Below are positions 18,183 to 25,997 of a DNA stretch of 64,000 bases, one piece after another. The notes under the pieces were generated by a model. It was given only the letters and a program-made list of their open reading frames with translations, made no database searches and had not been told where the DNA came from. Numbering within the stretch: position 1 is the first letter of the stretch; each line of letters begins with the position of its first letter. The DNA is taken from positions 42,291-106,290 of the forward strand of contig JAFTYP010000007.1 of assembly GCA_017461345.1 (NCBI GenBank). The letters run 5' to 3'. Source of the stretch: Bacteroidaceae bacterium. Its GTDB lineage: Bacteria; Bacteroidota; Bacteroidia; Bacteroidales; Bacteroidaceae. The position numbers and the translations under genes were made by a program.

Positions 18183-18962
18183 ATGACTGACGAAGAAAAA
18201 AAAGAATTTGAGGAATTCTTACAATGGAAGAAAGAAAGAGCAGCCCAAACAAAAGCAGGTGAAAAGGACTCAACAATACCATCAAACCAAGAAAGCAAGG
18301 AGGTTGCTCCAGAAGAAATAGGAAATGCTGGAAAGGCGAACTATAGTATTATAGGATGGCTTGTTATTGCTCTTCTTATTTTTTTTGTAATAGCTGGTAT
18401 TACTGAATATCGCAAACATACTTCAACGAGCCTCCAAACGCATGAAGTTTCTCAAGTGTCAACTTCCGATGCTATAGAAGAGGTAGATACTTTAGCTGAA
18501 GTAGAAGTCGCAACGCCAGAGCCATCGATTGTAACTTGGTACATCAGGACAGAAAAAGATGAAATGACAGATACGAAAAATATCTGGGCCAGTATAACAA
18601 GCGACAACTATATATATCAAGATTTTCCGTATGAAGGAATGACGCGCGCGAAAATCATTGTAAGATACATGAAAAAATATGGTTACGATGTTCTTATAGA
18701 AATATCTCAGGGACAAATATACGGAAAAGAATATAATGTTCAGAATTATATCACAGCTAGGTTCGACGAAGCATCTCCCAAAAGGTACTACTTTAACGAA
18801 GCTGCTGATGGGAGTTCAGAAGTAGTATTCCTAAATAACCGTTCCGATTTTATGAAACGATGCAAACAAGCCAAGGATATAAAAATAGATATTCCTATAT
18901 GGCAAGAAGGTAGGCCTGTTTTCACTTTCCATGTTGACGAACCATTGGTATGGCCCCAATAA
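18183..18962 (+). CDS. Hypothetical single-pass membrane protein
   Basis: I do not recognise this 259-residue protein. It starts with a highly charged stretch (TDEEKKEFEEFLQWKKERA) like the short cytoplasmic heads of small Bacteroidales membrane proteins. One strong membrane helix follows at about residues 54-74 (YSIIGWLVIALLIFFVIAGI), then an acidic Thr/Val-rich linker. A folded extracytoplasmic domain of ~150 residues begins at VTWYIRTEKDEM. There are no cysteines in the outer domain and no recognisable catalytic motif. The gene is more AT-rich than its neighbours. It stands alone between the SQR-like gene and nqrA; its function is unknown. Confidence 0.75.
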   Translation: MTDEEKKEFEEFLQWKKERAAQTKAGEKDSTIPSNQESKEVAPEEIGNAGKANYSIIGWLVIALLIFFVIAGITEYRKHTSTSLQTHEVSQVSTSDAIEEVDTLAEVEVATPEPSIVTWYIRTEKDEMTDTKNIWASITSDNYIYQDFPYEGMTRAKIIVRYMKKYGYDVLIEISQGQIYGKEYNVQNYITARFDEASPKRYYFNEAADGSSEVVFLNNRSDFMKRCKQAKDIKIDIPIWQEGRPVFTFHVDEPLVWPQ

Positions 18963-19013
18963 TAAACCAAAAGGTGGCATGTCAACCGTTTTATTGAGAG
19001 AAAACTTTTAACT

Positions 19014-19085
19014 ATGTTCTATATGAAACAATTATTGCTTTTAGTTTTGTCTGCAATTGTCATCGTAGCTCGCAATGCAGGATAG
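19014..19085 (+). pseudogene. Possible remnant: isolated signal-peptide-like short ORF
   Basis: A 23-codon ORF (internal ATG at 19023) encodes MKQLLLLVLSAIVIVARNAG and then stops at once. It looks like the signal peptide of a lipoprotein or secreted protein with nothing after it. It may be the start of a decayed gene in the 361-bp gap between the hypothetical gene and nqrA, or chance. No other gene is seen in the gap. Confidence 0.25.
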
Positions 19086-19280
19086 AATAAATATGGTACG
19101 TTTTTAAAAACTTGTAAAAATTCAACATGTTACTTTCTACCATTAAAGGCGACAGCAATGCCGCTTTTATTTTTTTCAGCTGTAATAACCATAATAAACT
19201 ATTTCGACACATAATTTCTCAGAAAACATTCTTTTCGTGGAAAAACTTTTGGAATGTTCGTTTTTCTTTTCTTTTTTTTG

Positions 19281-19288
19281 TAATTTTG
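19281..19288 (+). promoter_or_regulatory. -7 promoter element for the nqr operon
   Basis: TAATTTTG, an exact TAnnTTTG match, 36 bp before the nqrA ATG, preceded by a T-rich stretch. Confidence 0.6.
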
Positions 19289-19323
19289 TGGCGCGAAAAT
19301 AAACATTATTAACAATCCCAGAT

Positions 19324-20652
19324 ATGGCAAAAGTAATTAAGTTACGCAAAGGCCTCGACGTCAATCTCAAGGGCAAAGCCACGAAGGAAACAGCAACAGT
19401 GAATTGTCCCGGCGAGTATGCACTCGTGCCAGACGATTTCACAGGCGTGAAACCTAAGGTGGTTTGCAAGGAGGGCGATGTCGTAAAGGCTGGTGATGCC
19501 TTGTTTGTAGACAAGTTGCATCCCGAGGTGAAGTTCGTGAGCCCTGTCAGCGGAACAGTCAGTTTGGTGGAACGCGGCGACCGTCGCAAACTGCTGAGCA
19601 TCCGTGTGAAGGCTGATGGCAAGCAAGAAGCTCGCGAGTTCGACACAAAGGGCGACGTAAAGACACTTATGCTGGAGAGCGGCTTGTTTGCTTTCCTGCG
19701 TCAACGTCCCTATGATGTAGTGGCAAATCCGGAAGATGCGCCAAAGGCAATCTTCGTGAGTGCCTTCAACAGCATGCCGCTCAGCCAGGACTTCGAGTAT
19801 GTGCTCGAAGGTCAGGAAGCAGAGTTCCAAGCAGGTCTCTCCGCTTTGGCAAAACTCGCCAAGGTTTATCTTGGCGTAAGCGCAAAGCAGACAGCAAAGG
19901 CGCTGACAGAGGCAAAGGATTGCGAAGTGAATATCTTCGACGGTCCTGCTCCTGCAGGCAATGTCGGTGTTCAAATCAATCATGTCAGCCCCATCAACAA
20001 GGGCGAAGTGGTATGGACACTCGGCGCAGAAGAAGTTATCTTCCTTGGTCGCCTCATGAAGACTGGCAAGGTGGATTTCACCCGCACTATTGCACTTGCC
20101 GGTAGCGAAGTGAAGGCTCCAAAGTACTACAAGGTGAAGGTCGGCCAGAAGTTGACAACGCTCCTCGACGGCACAATCAACGCCGAAGGTGCTCGCATCA
20201 TCAGCGGTAACGTAATGACGGGTCTCAAGACCACTGCCGAAGGCTTCCTCGGTGCTCATGCAACAGAAGTGAACGTTATTCCCGAAGGCGATCATGCCGA
20301 CGAGATGTTGGGTTGGATTATGCCCCGCTTCAATACCTTCAGCACACATCGCAGTTACTTCTCCTGGCTCTTTGGCAAGAAGAAGGAATATGTCTTCGAT
20401 GCACGCATCAAGGGTGGCGAACGTCACATGATAATGAGCGGAGAATACGACAAAGTCTTCCCAATGGACATCTACGCAGGCTATCTCGTGAAAGCCATCA
20501 TCGCTGGCGACATCGACCGTCAGGAGGCACTTGGCATCTACGAGGTTGCTCCCGAAGACTTCGCCATCGCAGAGTTTGTGGACAGTTCTAAACTTGAACT
20601 GCAACGCATCGTTCGCGAAGGACTGGATATCCTCAGAAAGGAAAATGCTTAA
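19324..20652 (+). CDS. nqrA: Na+-translocating NADH:quinone reductase subunit A
   Basis: Cytoplasmic-side subunit of the Na+-NQR, the respiratory complex that couples NADH oxidation and quinone reduction to Na+ export. At 442 residues it is the usual length. The N-terminal barrel-sandwich region (LRKGLDVNLKGKA, KPKVVCKEGDVVKAGDALFV, VSPVSGTVSLVERGDRRK) and the later EGDHADEMLGWIMPRF are characteristic of NqrA. First of six nqr genes in the conserved order A-B-C-D-E-F. The A-B gap (128 bp) is unusually large and filled with an AT-rich inverted repeat. The long opposite-strand frame here is a shadow. Confidence 0.95.
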   Translation: MAKVIKLRKGLDVNLKGKATKETATVNCPGEYALVPDDFTGVKPKVVCKEGDVVKAGDALFVDKLHPEVKFVSPVSGTVSLVERGDRRKLLSIRVKADGKQEAREFDTKGDVKTLMLESGLFAFLRQRPYDVVANPEDAPKAIFVSAFNSMPLSQDFEYVLEGQEAEFQAGLSALAKLAKVYLGVSAKQTAKALTEAKDCEVNIFDGPAPAGNVGVQINHVSPINKGEVVWTLGAEEVIFLGRLMKTGKVDFTRTIALAGSEVKAPKYYKVKVGQKLTTLLDGTINAEGARIISGNVMTGLKTTAEGFLGAHATEVNVIPEGDHADEMLGWIMPRFNTFSTHRSYFSWLFGKKKEYVFDARIKGGERHMIMSGEYDKVFPMDIYAGYLVKAIIAGDIDRQEALGIYEVAPEDFAIAEFVDSSKLELQRIVREGLDILRKENA

Positions 20653-20656
20653 TAAC

Positions 20657-20755
20657 AATTCAAATTTTATAAATTCAAAAATCAAAATGAGGCTTCGCCC
20701 TCAGTTCTGCGAGAAGGATGCAAGTTTGAAATTTGAATTTAATAATTTTGAATTT
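20657..20755. repeat. AT-rich inverted-repeat insertion between nqrA and nqrB
   Basis: Left arm at 20657-20680 (AATTCAAATTTTATAAATTC and following) is roughly complementary to the right arm at 20729-20755. A small TGAGG/CCTCA hairpin sits at 20688-20703 between them. A close relative of the left arm, in the opposite orientation, occurs at 40012-40041 before lysS. The layout resembles a miniature inverted-repeat element or a degraded insertion. All other gaps in this operon are 1-20 bp. Confidence 0.55.
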
Positions 20756-20780
20756 ACAACTACACATTATTTATATAGAT

Positions 20781-21953
20781 ATGAATCCAATTAAGAAACT
20801 ATTCGATAACATACATCCCTACGTTGAGGAAGGTGGCAAGTTCCACGCATTCCGCTCGTTGGTGGACGGTTTCGAAACGTTTGCTTTCGTTCCCAATACC
20901 ACCAGTCGCGTAGGTAGTGTGAACATCCACGATGCTATTGACAGCAAGCGCATCATGAGTTTCGTCGTGATTGCTCTTCTGCCAGCACTGCTCTTCGGTA
21001 TGTTCAATGTGGGTTACCAGAACGCTCTTGCTTGCGGAGGCGATATGACAGACTATGTCGGCATGTTCCTCTACGGCCTTCTTGCCGTTCTGCCCAAGAT
21101 TATTGTCAGTTACGTTGTAGGTCTTGGCATCGAGTTCGTGGTTGCACAGTGGAAAAATGAAGAGATTCAGGAAGGTTACCTCGTATCCGGTATCATCATT
21201 CCCATGATTGTTCCCGTTACTTGTCCTCTCTGGATGCTTGCCGTTGCTGTTGCTTTCAGCGTTATCCTCGCAAAGGAAATCTTCGGCGGTACAGGTATGA
21301 ACATCTTCAACCCTGCTCTTATTGCACGTGCTTTCCTGTTCTTCAGTTATCCTACAGCAATGACAGGCGACGCTACCGTTTGGGTGGCACAGGACACAAT
21401 CTTCGGTCTTGGTTACAAGGCAACCGATGCCTACACCGCAGCAACTCCTCTTGGCGAAGCAGCTGTGGCAGGCTTCCAGGGCTTTACTCCCGAAACGATT
21501 CAAGACGCAGTCATTGGTCTTGTTCCCGGCTGTATTGGTGAGACAAGTGTCATTGCCATCGCTCTTGGCGGTTTGCTGCTTCTCTATACGGGAATTGCAA
21601 GTTGGAAGATTATGTTGAGTGTCTTTGTCGGCGGTGCTGCAACAGGTTATCTGATGCAGGCTCTCGGCTTGACAGAGATTCAATGGTACGAGCAATTGGT
21701 TCTTGGCGGCTTTGCTTTCGGTGCTGTCTTCATGGCAACCGACCCCGTTACAAGCTGTCGTACAGAATGCGGCAAGTATGTCTATGGCCTGCTCATCGGT
21801 TTCATTGCAGTATTGGTTCGTGTGCTCAACCCCGGTTATCCCGAAGGTATGATGCTCGCCATCCTGCTCTTGAACCTCTTTGCAAGTCTCATTGACTATT
21901 GCTTTGTACAGAGCAATATTAATATGCGTGCTAAGCGTGTTTCAAAAAAATAA
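20781..21953 (+). CDS. nqrB: Na+-NQR subunit B (covalent FMN, Na+ channel subunit)
   Basis: Inner-membrane subunit of ~390 residues with about ten helices. The covalent FMN site is visible in AYTAATPLGEAAV, the flavinylated Thr being near residue 222. KEIFGGTGMNIFNPALIARAF and FMATDPVTSCRTECGKYVYG are family signatures. I start it at the ATG at 20781 (MNPIKKLFDNIHPYVEEGGK, the conserved N-terminus) and not at 20733, whose extra 16 residues come from the AT-rich insert. Flavinylation needs an ApbE transferase, which is not in this window. Confidence 0.95.
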   Translation: MNPIKKLFDNIHPYVEEGGKFHAFRSLVDGFETFAFVPNTTSRVGSVNIHDAIDSKRIMSFVVIALLPALLFGMFNVGYQNALACGGDMTDYVGMFLYGLLAVLPKIIVSYVVGLGIEFVVAQWKNEEIQEGYLVSGIIIPMIVPVTCPLWMLAVAVAFSVILAKEIFGGTGMNIFNPALIARAFLFFSYPTAMTGDATVWVAQDTIFGLGYKATDAYTAATPLGEAAVAGFQGFTPETIQDAVIGLVPGCIGETSVIAIALGGLLLLYTGIASWKIMLSVFVGGAATGYLMQALGLTEIQWYEQLVLGGFAFGAVFMATDPVTSCRTECGKYVYGLLIGFIAVLVRVLNPGYPEGMMLAILLLNLFASLIDYCFVQSNINMRAKRVSKK

Positions 21954-21959
21954 ACAGAT

Positions 21960-22829
21960 ATGGCAAAGAAATTTATATGCGAAATATGCAACCAAACATT
22001 CGAGGCTGCATCAATGCCCGATAAGTGCCCTATCTGCGGCGCTGACTCTTCCCATATAAAGGAAGTTAAGTCGAAGGGTAAGGGTATTAATACAAACAGT
22101 AATGTCTATACTGTAGTTTATGCCTCAGTAATGGTTATCATCGTTGCTTTCATGCTTGCATTTGTTGCTTCTGCATTGAAGGAGACACAGGATGCCAATG
22201 TGGCAAACGATACGAAAGGACAGATTCTTACCGCTCTGGGTTATGACAAGGCTGCCATCAATGTGGCAGAGGTGTACTCGGAAAAGGTACAGGACAATCT
22301 TTTTGTTGACGGCGAACTGAAGGCATACGAAGGTGATTTCAATACGACATATGGTGCTCTCATCAAGAATGGAGAACTTCATGTCTTTACAGCAACAACT
22401 GCTCAAGGTGAGACGGCATACGTGATTCCTGTTGTAGGTCGTGGCCTTTGGGGTGGCCTTTGGGGCTACATTGCTGTAAACGAGACGAAAGACAAGGTGC
22501 TCGGCACATACTTCTATCACGAAAGCGAGACTGCCGGTCTCGGTGCTCGTATCGGTGAGAAGTGGTTCCAGGACCAGTTCATCGGAAAGCCCATCTTCGA
22601 CGAGAATGGCAATGTTGCTCTTACTGTTGTCAAGGCCGGTGCCGCTCAGGCAGAAAACGAAGTCGATGGCGTGACAGGTGCAACCTTAACCGTCAATGGC
22701 GTTAGTGCAATGGTTAAGGATGGCCTGACAACTTATGCCAAGTTCTTGTCTGGTGACGAGTGCCCTGTTGAGGCTACCGACGAAAAGAGTCAGGAGGCAG
22801 AGTGTGAACAAACCGATGTTGAACAATAA
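21960..22829 (+). CDS. nqrC: Na+-NQR subunit C with an N-terminal rubredoxin-like zinc ribbon
   Basis: 289 residues. The C-terminal two-thirds is a standard NqrC: one membrane helix at ~49-75, a periplasmic FMN-binding domain, ETAGLGARIGEKWF and the covalent FMN site DGVTGATLTVNG with the modified Thr near residue 242. The first ~35 residues are extra: C7-x2-C10 and C23-x2-C26 in a pattern (CEIC...PDKCPICGA) like the rubredoxin-type domain at the end of rubrerythrins. This would sit on the cytoplasmic side and could bind iron or zinc. An acidic Glu/Cys-containing tail (residues ~268-289) is also unusual. Starts 6 bp after nqrB. Confidence 0.93.
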   Translation: MAKKFICEICNQTFEAASMPDKCPICGADSSHIKEVKSKGKGINTNSNVYTVVYASVMVIIVAFMLAFVASALKETQDANVANDTKGQILTALGYDKAAINVAEVYSEKVQDNLFVDGELKAYEGDFNTTYGALIKNGELHVFTATTAQGETAYVIPVVGRGLWGGLWGYIAVNETKDKVLGTYFYHESETAGLGARIGEKWFQDQFIGKPIFDENGNVALTVVKAGAAQAENEVDGVTGATLTVNGVSAMVKDGLTTYAKFLSGDECPVEATDEKSQEAECEQTDVEQ

Positions 22830-22849
22830 GAAAAGAGGAGGAAAAGAAT

Positions 22850-23485
22850 ATGAGTAAATTGTTTTCTAACGAGAATAAGGCCGCATTCACCAATCCCCTT
22901 AACATGGACAATCCAGTTACCGTTCAGGTGCTTGGTATTTGTTCGGCATTGGCTGTAACGAGTCAGTTGAAGCCCGCCATTGTGATGGGACTCAGTGTGA
23001 CAGTTATTACGGCATTCTCCAATGTAATTATATCTTTGTTACGCAAAACTATTCCCAATCGTATTCGTATTATAGTGCAGTTGGTTGTAGTTGCTGCGCT
23101 TGTTACGATTGTAAGCCAGTTGCTCAAGGCATACGTTTACGACGTAAGCGTTCAGTTGAGTGTATATGTTGGTCTTATCATTACGAACTGTATCCTTATG
23201 GGTCGTCTCGAGGCTTTTGCTATGCAGAATGGTCCTTGGCCTTCGTTCCTCGATGGTATTGGTAACGGTTTGGGCTATGCTGCCATTTTGGTTATCGTAG
23301 GTTTTGTTCGTGAACTTCTTGGCTTCGGCACACTTCTGGGTTTCCAAATTATCCCCCAGAGCTGGTATGTGGTGAACGGAGGCTGGTACATGAACAATGG
23401 TATGATGGTAATGCCGGCTATGAGTCTTATTATCGTAGGTTGTGTAATCTGGGCACACCGCTCAATAAATAAGGAGAAGAAGTAA
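22850..23485 (+). CDS. nqrD: Na+-NQR subunit D
   Basis: A 211-residue membrane protein with about six helices, homologous to RnfE/NqrE. Core segments [20 protein letters not shown] and [20 protein letters not shown] (with the conserved Cys near the intramembrane iron-sulfur site shared between D and E) are present. It starts 20 bp after nqrC and is followed by nqrE after 1 bp. Confidence 0.95.
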   Translation: MSKLFSNENKAAFTNPLNMDNPVTVQVLGICSALAVTSQLKPAIVMGLSVTVITAFSNVIISLLRKTIPNRIRIIVQLVVVAALVTIVSQLLKAYVYDVSVQLSVYVGLIITNCILMGRLEAFAMQNGPWPSFLDGIGNGLGYAAILVIVGFVRELLGFGTLLGFQIIPQSWYVVNGGWYMNNGMMVMPAMSLIIVGCVIWAHRSINKEKK

Positions 23486-23486
23486 T

Positions 23487-24113
23487 ATGGAACATATGAT
23501 TAGTCTTTTTGTCCGCAGTATTTTTGTGGACAATATGATTTTCGCTTTCTTCTTGGGTATGTGTTCTTATTTGGCAGTATCCAAGAATGTCAAGACAGCA
23601 TTTGGTTTGGGCGTGGCAGTAACATTCGTGTTGCTCGTTACGGTACCTGTTGACTATGCTTTGCAGACCTATGTACTTGGTCCTGGTGCTATTGTTACAG
23701 GCGTTGACCTGACGTTCCTTGCCTTCATTCTGTTCATTGCCGTCATTGCCGGTATGGTGCAGTTGGTGGAGATGATAGTAGAACGCTTCAGTCCTTCGCT
23801 CTATGCATCTTTGGGTATCTTCCTGCCTCTTATTGCAGTGAACTGCGCCATCATGGGTGCCAGCCTGTTCATGCAGCAGCGTGTTACGATGGAGCCTACT
23901 AATGCTCAGTTCATCGGTGGCTTTGGCGATGCAATCGCTTATGCTCTCGGTTCTGGTATCGGTTGGCTGTTGGCTATTGTCGGTCTTGCTGCTATACGCG
24001 AGAAGATGGCTTACACCGATGTGCCCAAGCCCCTGCAAGGTCTCGGCATTACATTCATTACAGTTGGTCTGATGGCACTTGCTTTCATGTGCTTCTCTGG
24101 CCTTAACATCTAA
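23487..24113 (+). CDS. nqrE: Na+-NQR subunit E
   Basis: A 208-residue six-helix membrane protein. It begins [20 protein letters not shown], with the conserved Cys in the first half, and continues with [16 protein letters not shown], the second conserved Cys motif. Together with NqrD these cysteines hold the intramembrane Fe centre. Starts 1 bp after nqrD and precedes nqrF by 19 bp. Confidence 0.95.
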   Translation: MEHMISLFVRSIFVDNMIFAFFLGMCSYLAVSKNVKTAFGLGVAVTFVLLVTVPVDYALQTYVLGPGAIVTGVDLTFLAFILFIAVIAGMVQLVEMIVERFSPSLYASLGIFLPLIAVNCAIMGASLFMQQRVTMEPTNAQFIGGFGDAIAYALGSGIGWLLAIVGLAAIREKMAYTDVPKPLQGLGITFITVGLMALAFMCFSGLNI

Positions 24114-24132
24114 TAATAGGAGGAAACAGAAT

Positions 24133-25422
24133 ATGGATATGAATTTGATTTTAGCCAGTATTGCTGTCTTCCTGGGCATCATACTGATATTGGTAGTCAT
24201 TCTGCTTATTGCGAAGGCATATCTTTCGCCGAGTGGCAATGTTACTGTAACGATTAATGGTAAGGACAAAATCTCTGTTCCTCAAGGCGGTTCTCTTTTG
24301 AGCACATTGAGTCAGGAGGGTATCTTCTTGCCTTCTGCCTGTGGCGGTAAGGGTTCTTGCGGACAGTGCAAACTTCAGGTTCCTGCCGGCGGTGGTGATA
24401 TTCTCGATTCGGAGAAGGGTCACTTCACTCGCAAGCAAGTTAAGGAGAACTGGCGTCTTGGTTGTCAGTGTAAGGTTAAGGGCGACCTTGAGGTTACGGT
24501 TGACGACTCTGTAATGGGTGTTAAGGAATGGGAATGCACCGTTATCGGCAACAGAAACGTTGCTACCTTCATCAAGGAGTACAAGGTGGCTCTGCCTCCA
24601 GGCGAACACATGGACTTCGAGCCCGGTTCTTATGCACAGATTAAGATTCCTGCATTCGATTGCATCGACTACGATAAGGATTTCGACAAGAGTCTTATCG
24701 GCGAGACTTATCTGCCTGCATGGGAGAAGTTCGGTCTCTTCCCACTCAAGTGTACTAACCCAACGGAAACCATCCGTGCTTACTCAATGGCGAACTATCC
24801 TGATGAGGGTGACATTATCACTCTTAATGTTCGTATTGCTACACCTCCTTTCAAGCCGAAGGAGCAGGGTCCTGGTTTCATGGATGTTAACCCTGGTATC
24901 GCTTCGTCTTACATCTTTAGCCTGAAGCCCGGCGACAAGGTTATCATGAGTGGTCCTTACGGAGAATTCCGTCCGCAATATGGCACAGGCAGAGAGATGA
25001 TTTGGGTTGGCGGTGGTGCCGGTATGGCTCCTCTGCGTGCTCAGATTATGCACATGCTCAAGGGCAACGGCATTAAGGATGAAGACCGTCAGCGCCCCAT
25101 GCACTACTTCTATGGTACACGCGCTTTGGAGGAAATCCCGTTCCTCGACGACTTCCTGCAGTTGGAGAAGGACTTCCCCAACTTCCACTTCCATCTGGCT
25201 CTCGACCGTCCCGATCCGAAGGCAGATGCAGCAGGCATCAAGTACACGCCGGGCTTCGTAGCACCAGTGATGGGCGACACCTATCTCAAGGCTCACGAGG
25301 CTCCCGAAGACTGCGAATACTACCTCTGTGGTCCTCCAATGATGGCCAAGACTGTGCTCGACCTCTTGCACTCTCTCGGTGTAGAAGACGACATGATTCG
25401 CTTCGACAACTTCGGCGGTTAA
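24133..25422 (+). CDS. nqrF: Na+-NQR subunit F (NADH dehydrogenase, 2Fe-2S, FAD)
   Basis: Electron-entry subunit that oxidises NADH. 429 residues: an N-terminal membrane helix, a plant-type 2Fe-2S ferredoxin domain (LPSACGGKGSCGQCKLQVP, last Cys in GCQCKV), then a ferredoxin-NADP-reductase-like module with the FAD motif RAYSMANYPDEG and NAD-binding VGGGAGMAPLRAQIM and YLCGPPMM. Start at ATG 24133, since homology begins at MNLILASIAVFLGIILIL; the frame is open to 24079 but overlaps nqrE there. Ends the operon at the hairpin at 25458. Confidence 0.95.
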   Translation: MDMNLILASIAVFLGIILILVVILLIAKAYLSPSGNVTVTINGKDKISVPQGGSLLSTLSQEGIFLPSACGGKGSCGQCKLQVPAGGGDILDSEKGHFTRKQVKENWRLGCQCKVKGDLEVTVDDSVMGVKEWECTVIGNRNVATFIKEYKVALPPGEHMDFEPGSYAQIKIPAFDCIDYDKDFDKSLIGETYLPAWEKFGLFPLKCTNPTETIRAYSMANYPDEGDIITLNVRIATPPFKPKEQGPGFMDVNPGIASSYIFSLKPGDKVIMSGPYGEFRPQYGTGREMIWVGGGAGMAPLRAQIMHMLKGNGIKDEDRQRPMHYFYGTRALEEIPFLDDFLQLEKDFPNFHFHLALDRPDPKADAAGIKYTPGFVAPVMGDTYLKAHEAPEDCEYYLCGPPMMAKTVLDLLHSLGVEDDMIRFDNFGG

Positions 25423-25457
25423 TAGAATCGTAGGTTCTTCCTACAATAACCTATACT

Positions 25458-25499
25458 AATCGGCTGCATGCTTGATGCTAAATCAAGTGGCAGCCGATT
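25458..25499 (+). terminator. Terminator of the nqr operon
   Basis: AATCGGCTGC pairs with GCAGCCGATT (25490-25499), with an inner CTTGAT/ATCAAG stem, followed by a short T run. It starts 36 bp after the nqrF stop. Confidence 0.75.
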
Positions 25500-25585
25500 T
25501 TCTGTATTATCTTTTTGCCTTGTGCGCCATGGTGTGACTTAAATCCGCTCTGTTTGATTCATCGATGAATTCAGGGCGATATTCA

Positions 25586-25739
25586 GACTTCTACAAAGGT
25601 GTAGAATTGTTATCCTATGCGTGCTTGAAAATCATATACTGCTAAATTGCTCAATTAGGCGTGCCTAATCCGCCAATTAGGTGTACCTTGTTTGCAAACT
25701 TTGCAGTAGATGTTTTCGAGGATTGTATGCTTTTAATCG
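25586..25739. repeat. 22-bp-period intergenic array, up to seven units
   Basis: In-phase starts at 25586, 25608, 25630, 25652, 25674, 25696 and 25718. Clear units are 25586 (dyad TTCTAC-GTAGAA), 25652 (perfect dyad ATTAGGCGTGCCTAAT, linker CCGC), 25674 (AATTAGGTGTACCTTGT, linker TTGC) and 25696 (ACTTTGCAGTAGATGTT). Those between are weak and are counted only because the phase is kept. The array occupies the 575-bp gap between nqrF and the large surface protein; otherwise the gap holds the nqr terminator and one promoter. Confidence 0.7.
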
Positions 25740-25847
25740 GTCACTGATTTTTATATATACAAGAAATCCTTATAATCCCATTATAAAAAGGAAAACGATT
25801 CTGTTCTTTTTGCTACCAAAATAGAGTAAATAAAATACCGAAATATG

Positions 25848-25878
25848 TTGTCTTTCTGCCAAAATTTTAGTAATTTTG
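25848..25878 (+). promoter_or_regulatory. Promoter of the 1156-residue surface protein gene
   Basis: TTG at 25848-25850, 20 bp, then TAATTTTG at 25871-25878: a good -33/-7 Bacteroidetes promoter. The ATG lies 120 bp further on, leaving a long 5' leader. Confidence 0.6.
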
Positions 25879-25997
25879 CATCTCATTTTGGACTAATATC
25901 CCTTTTCGTGGAGTCAACTGTGGCTCAATGAAGAGGAGAATAAGGCGCATTAATAGGAGTAAAAACAAAAGGAAACAATTATTTAATTATTTACATT

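Noticed and set aside
19342-20685. 447-codon open frame opposite nqrA
   Set aside because: Antisense shadow of nqrA; no recognisable motif.
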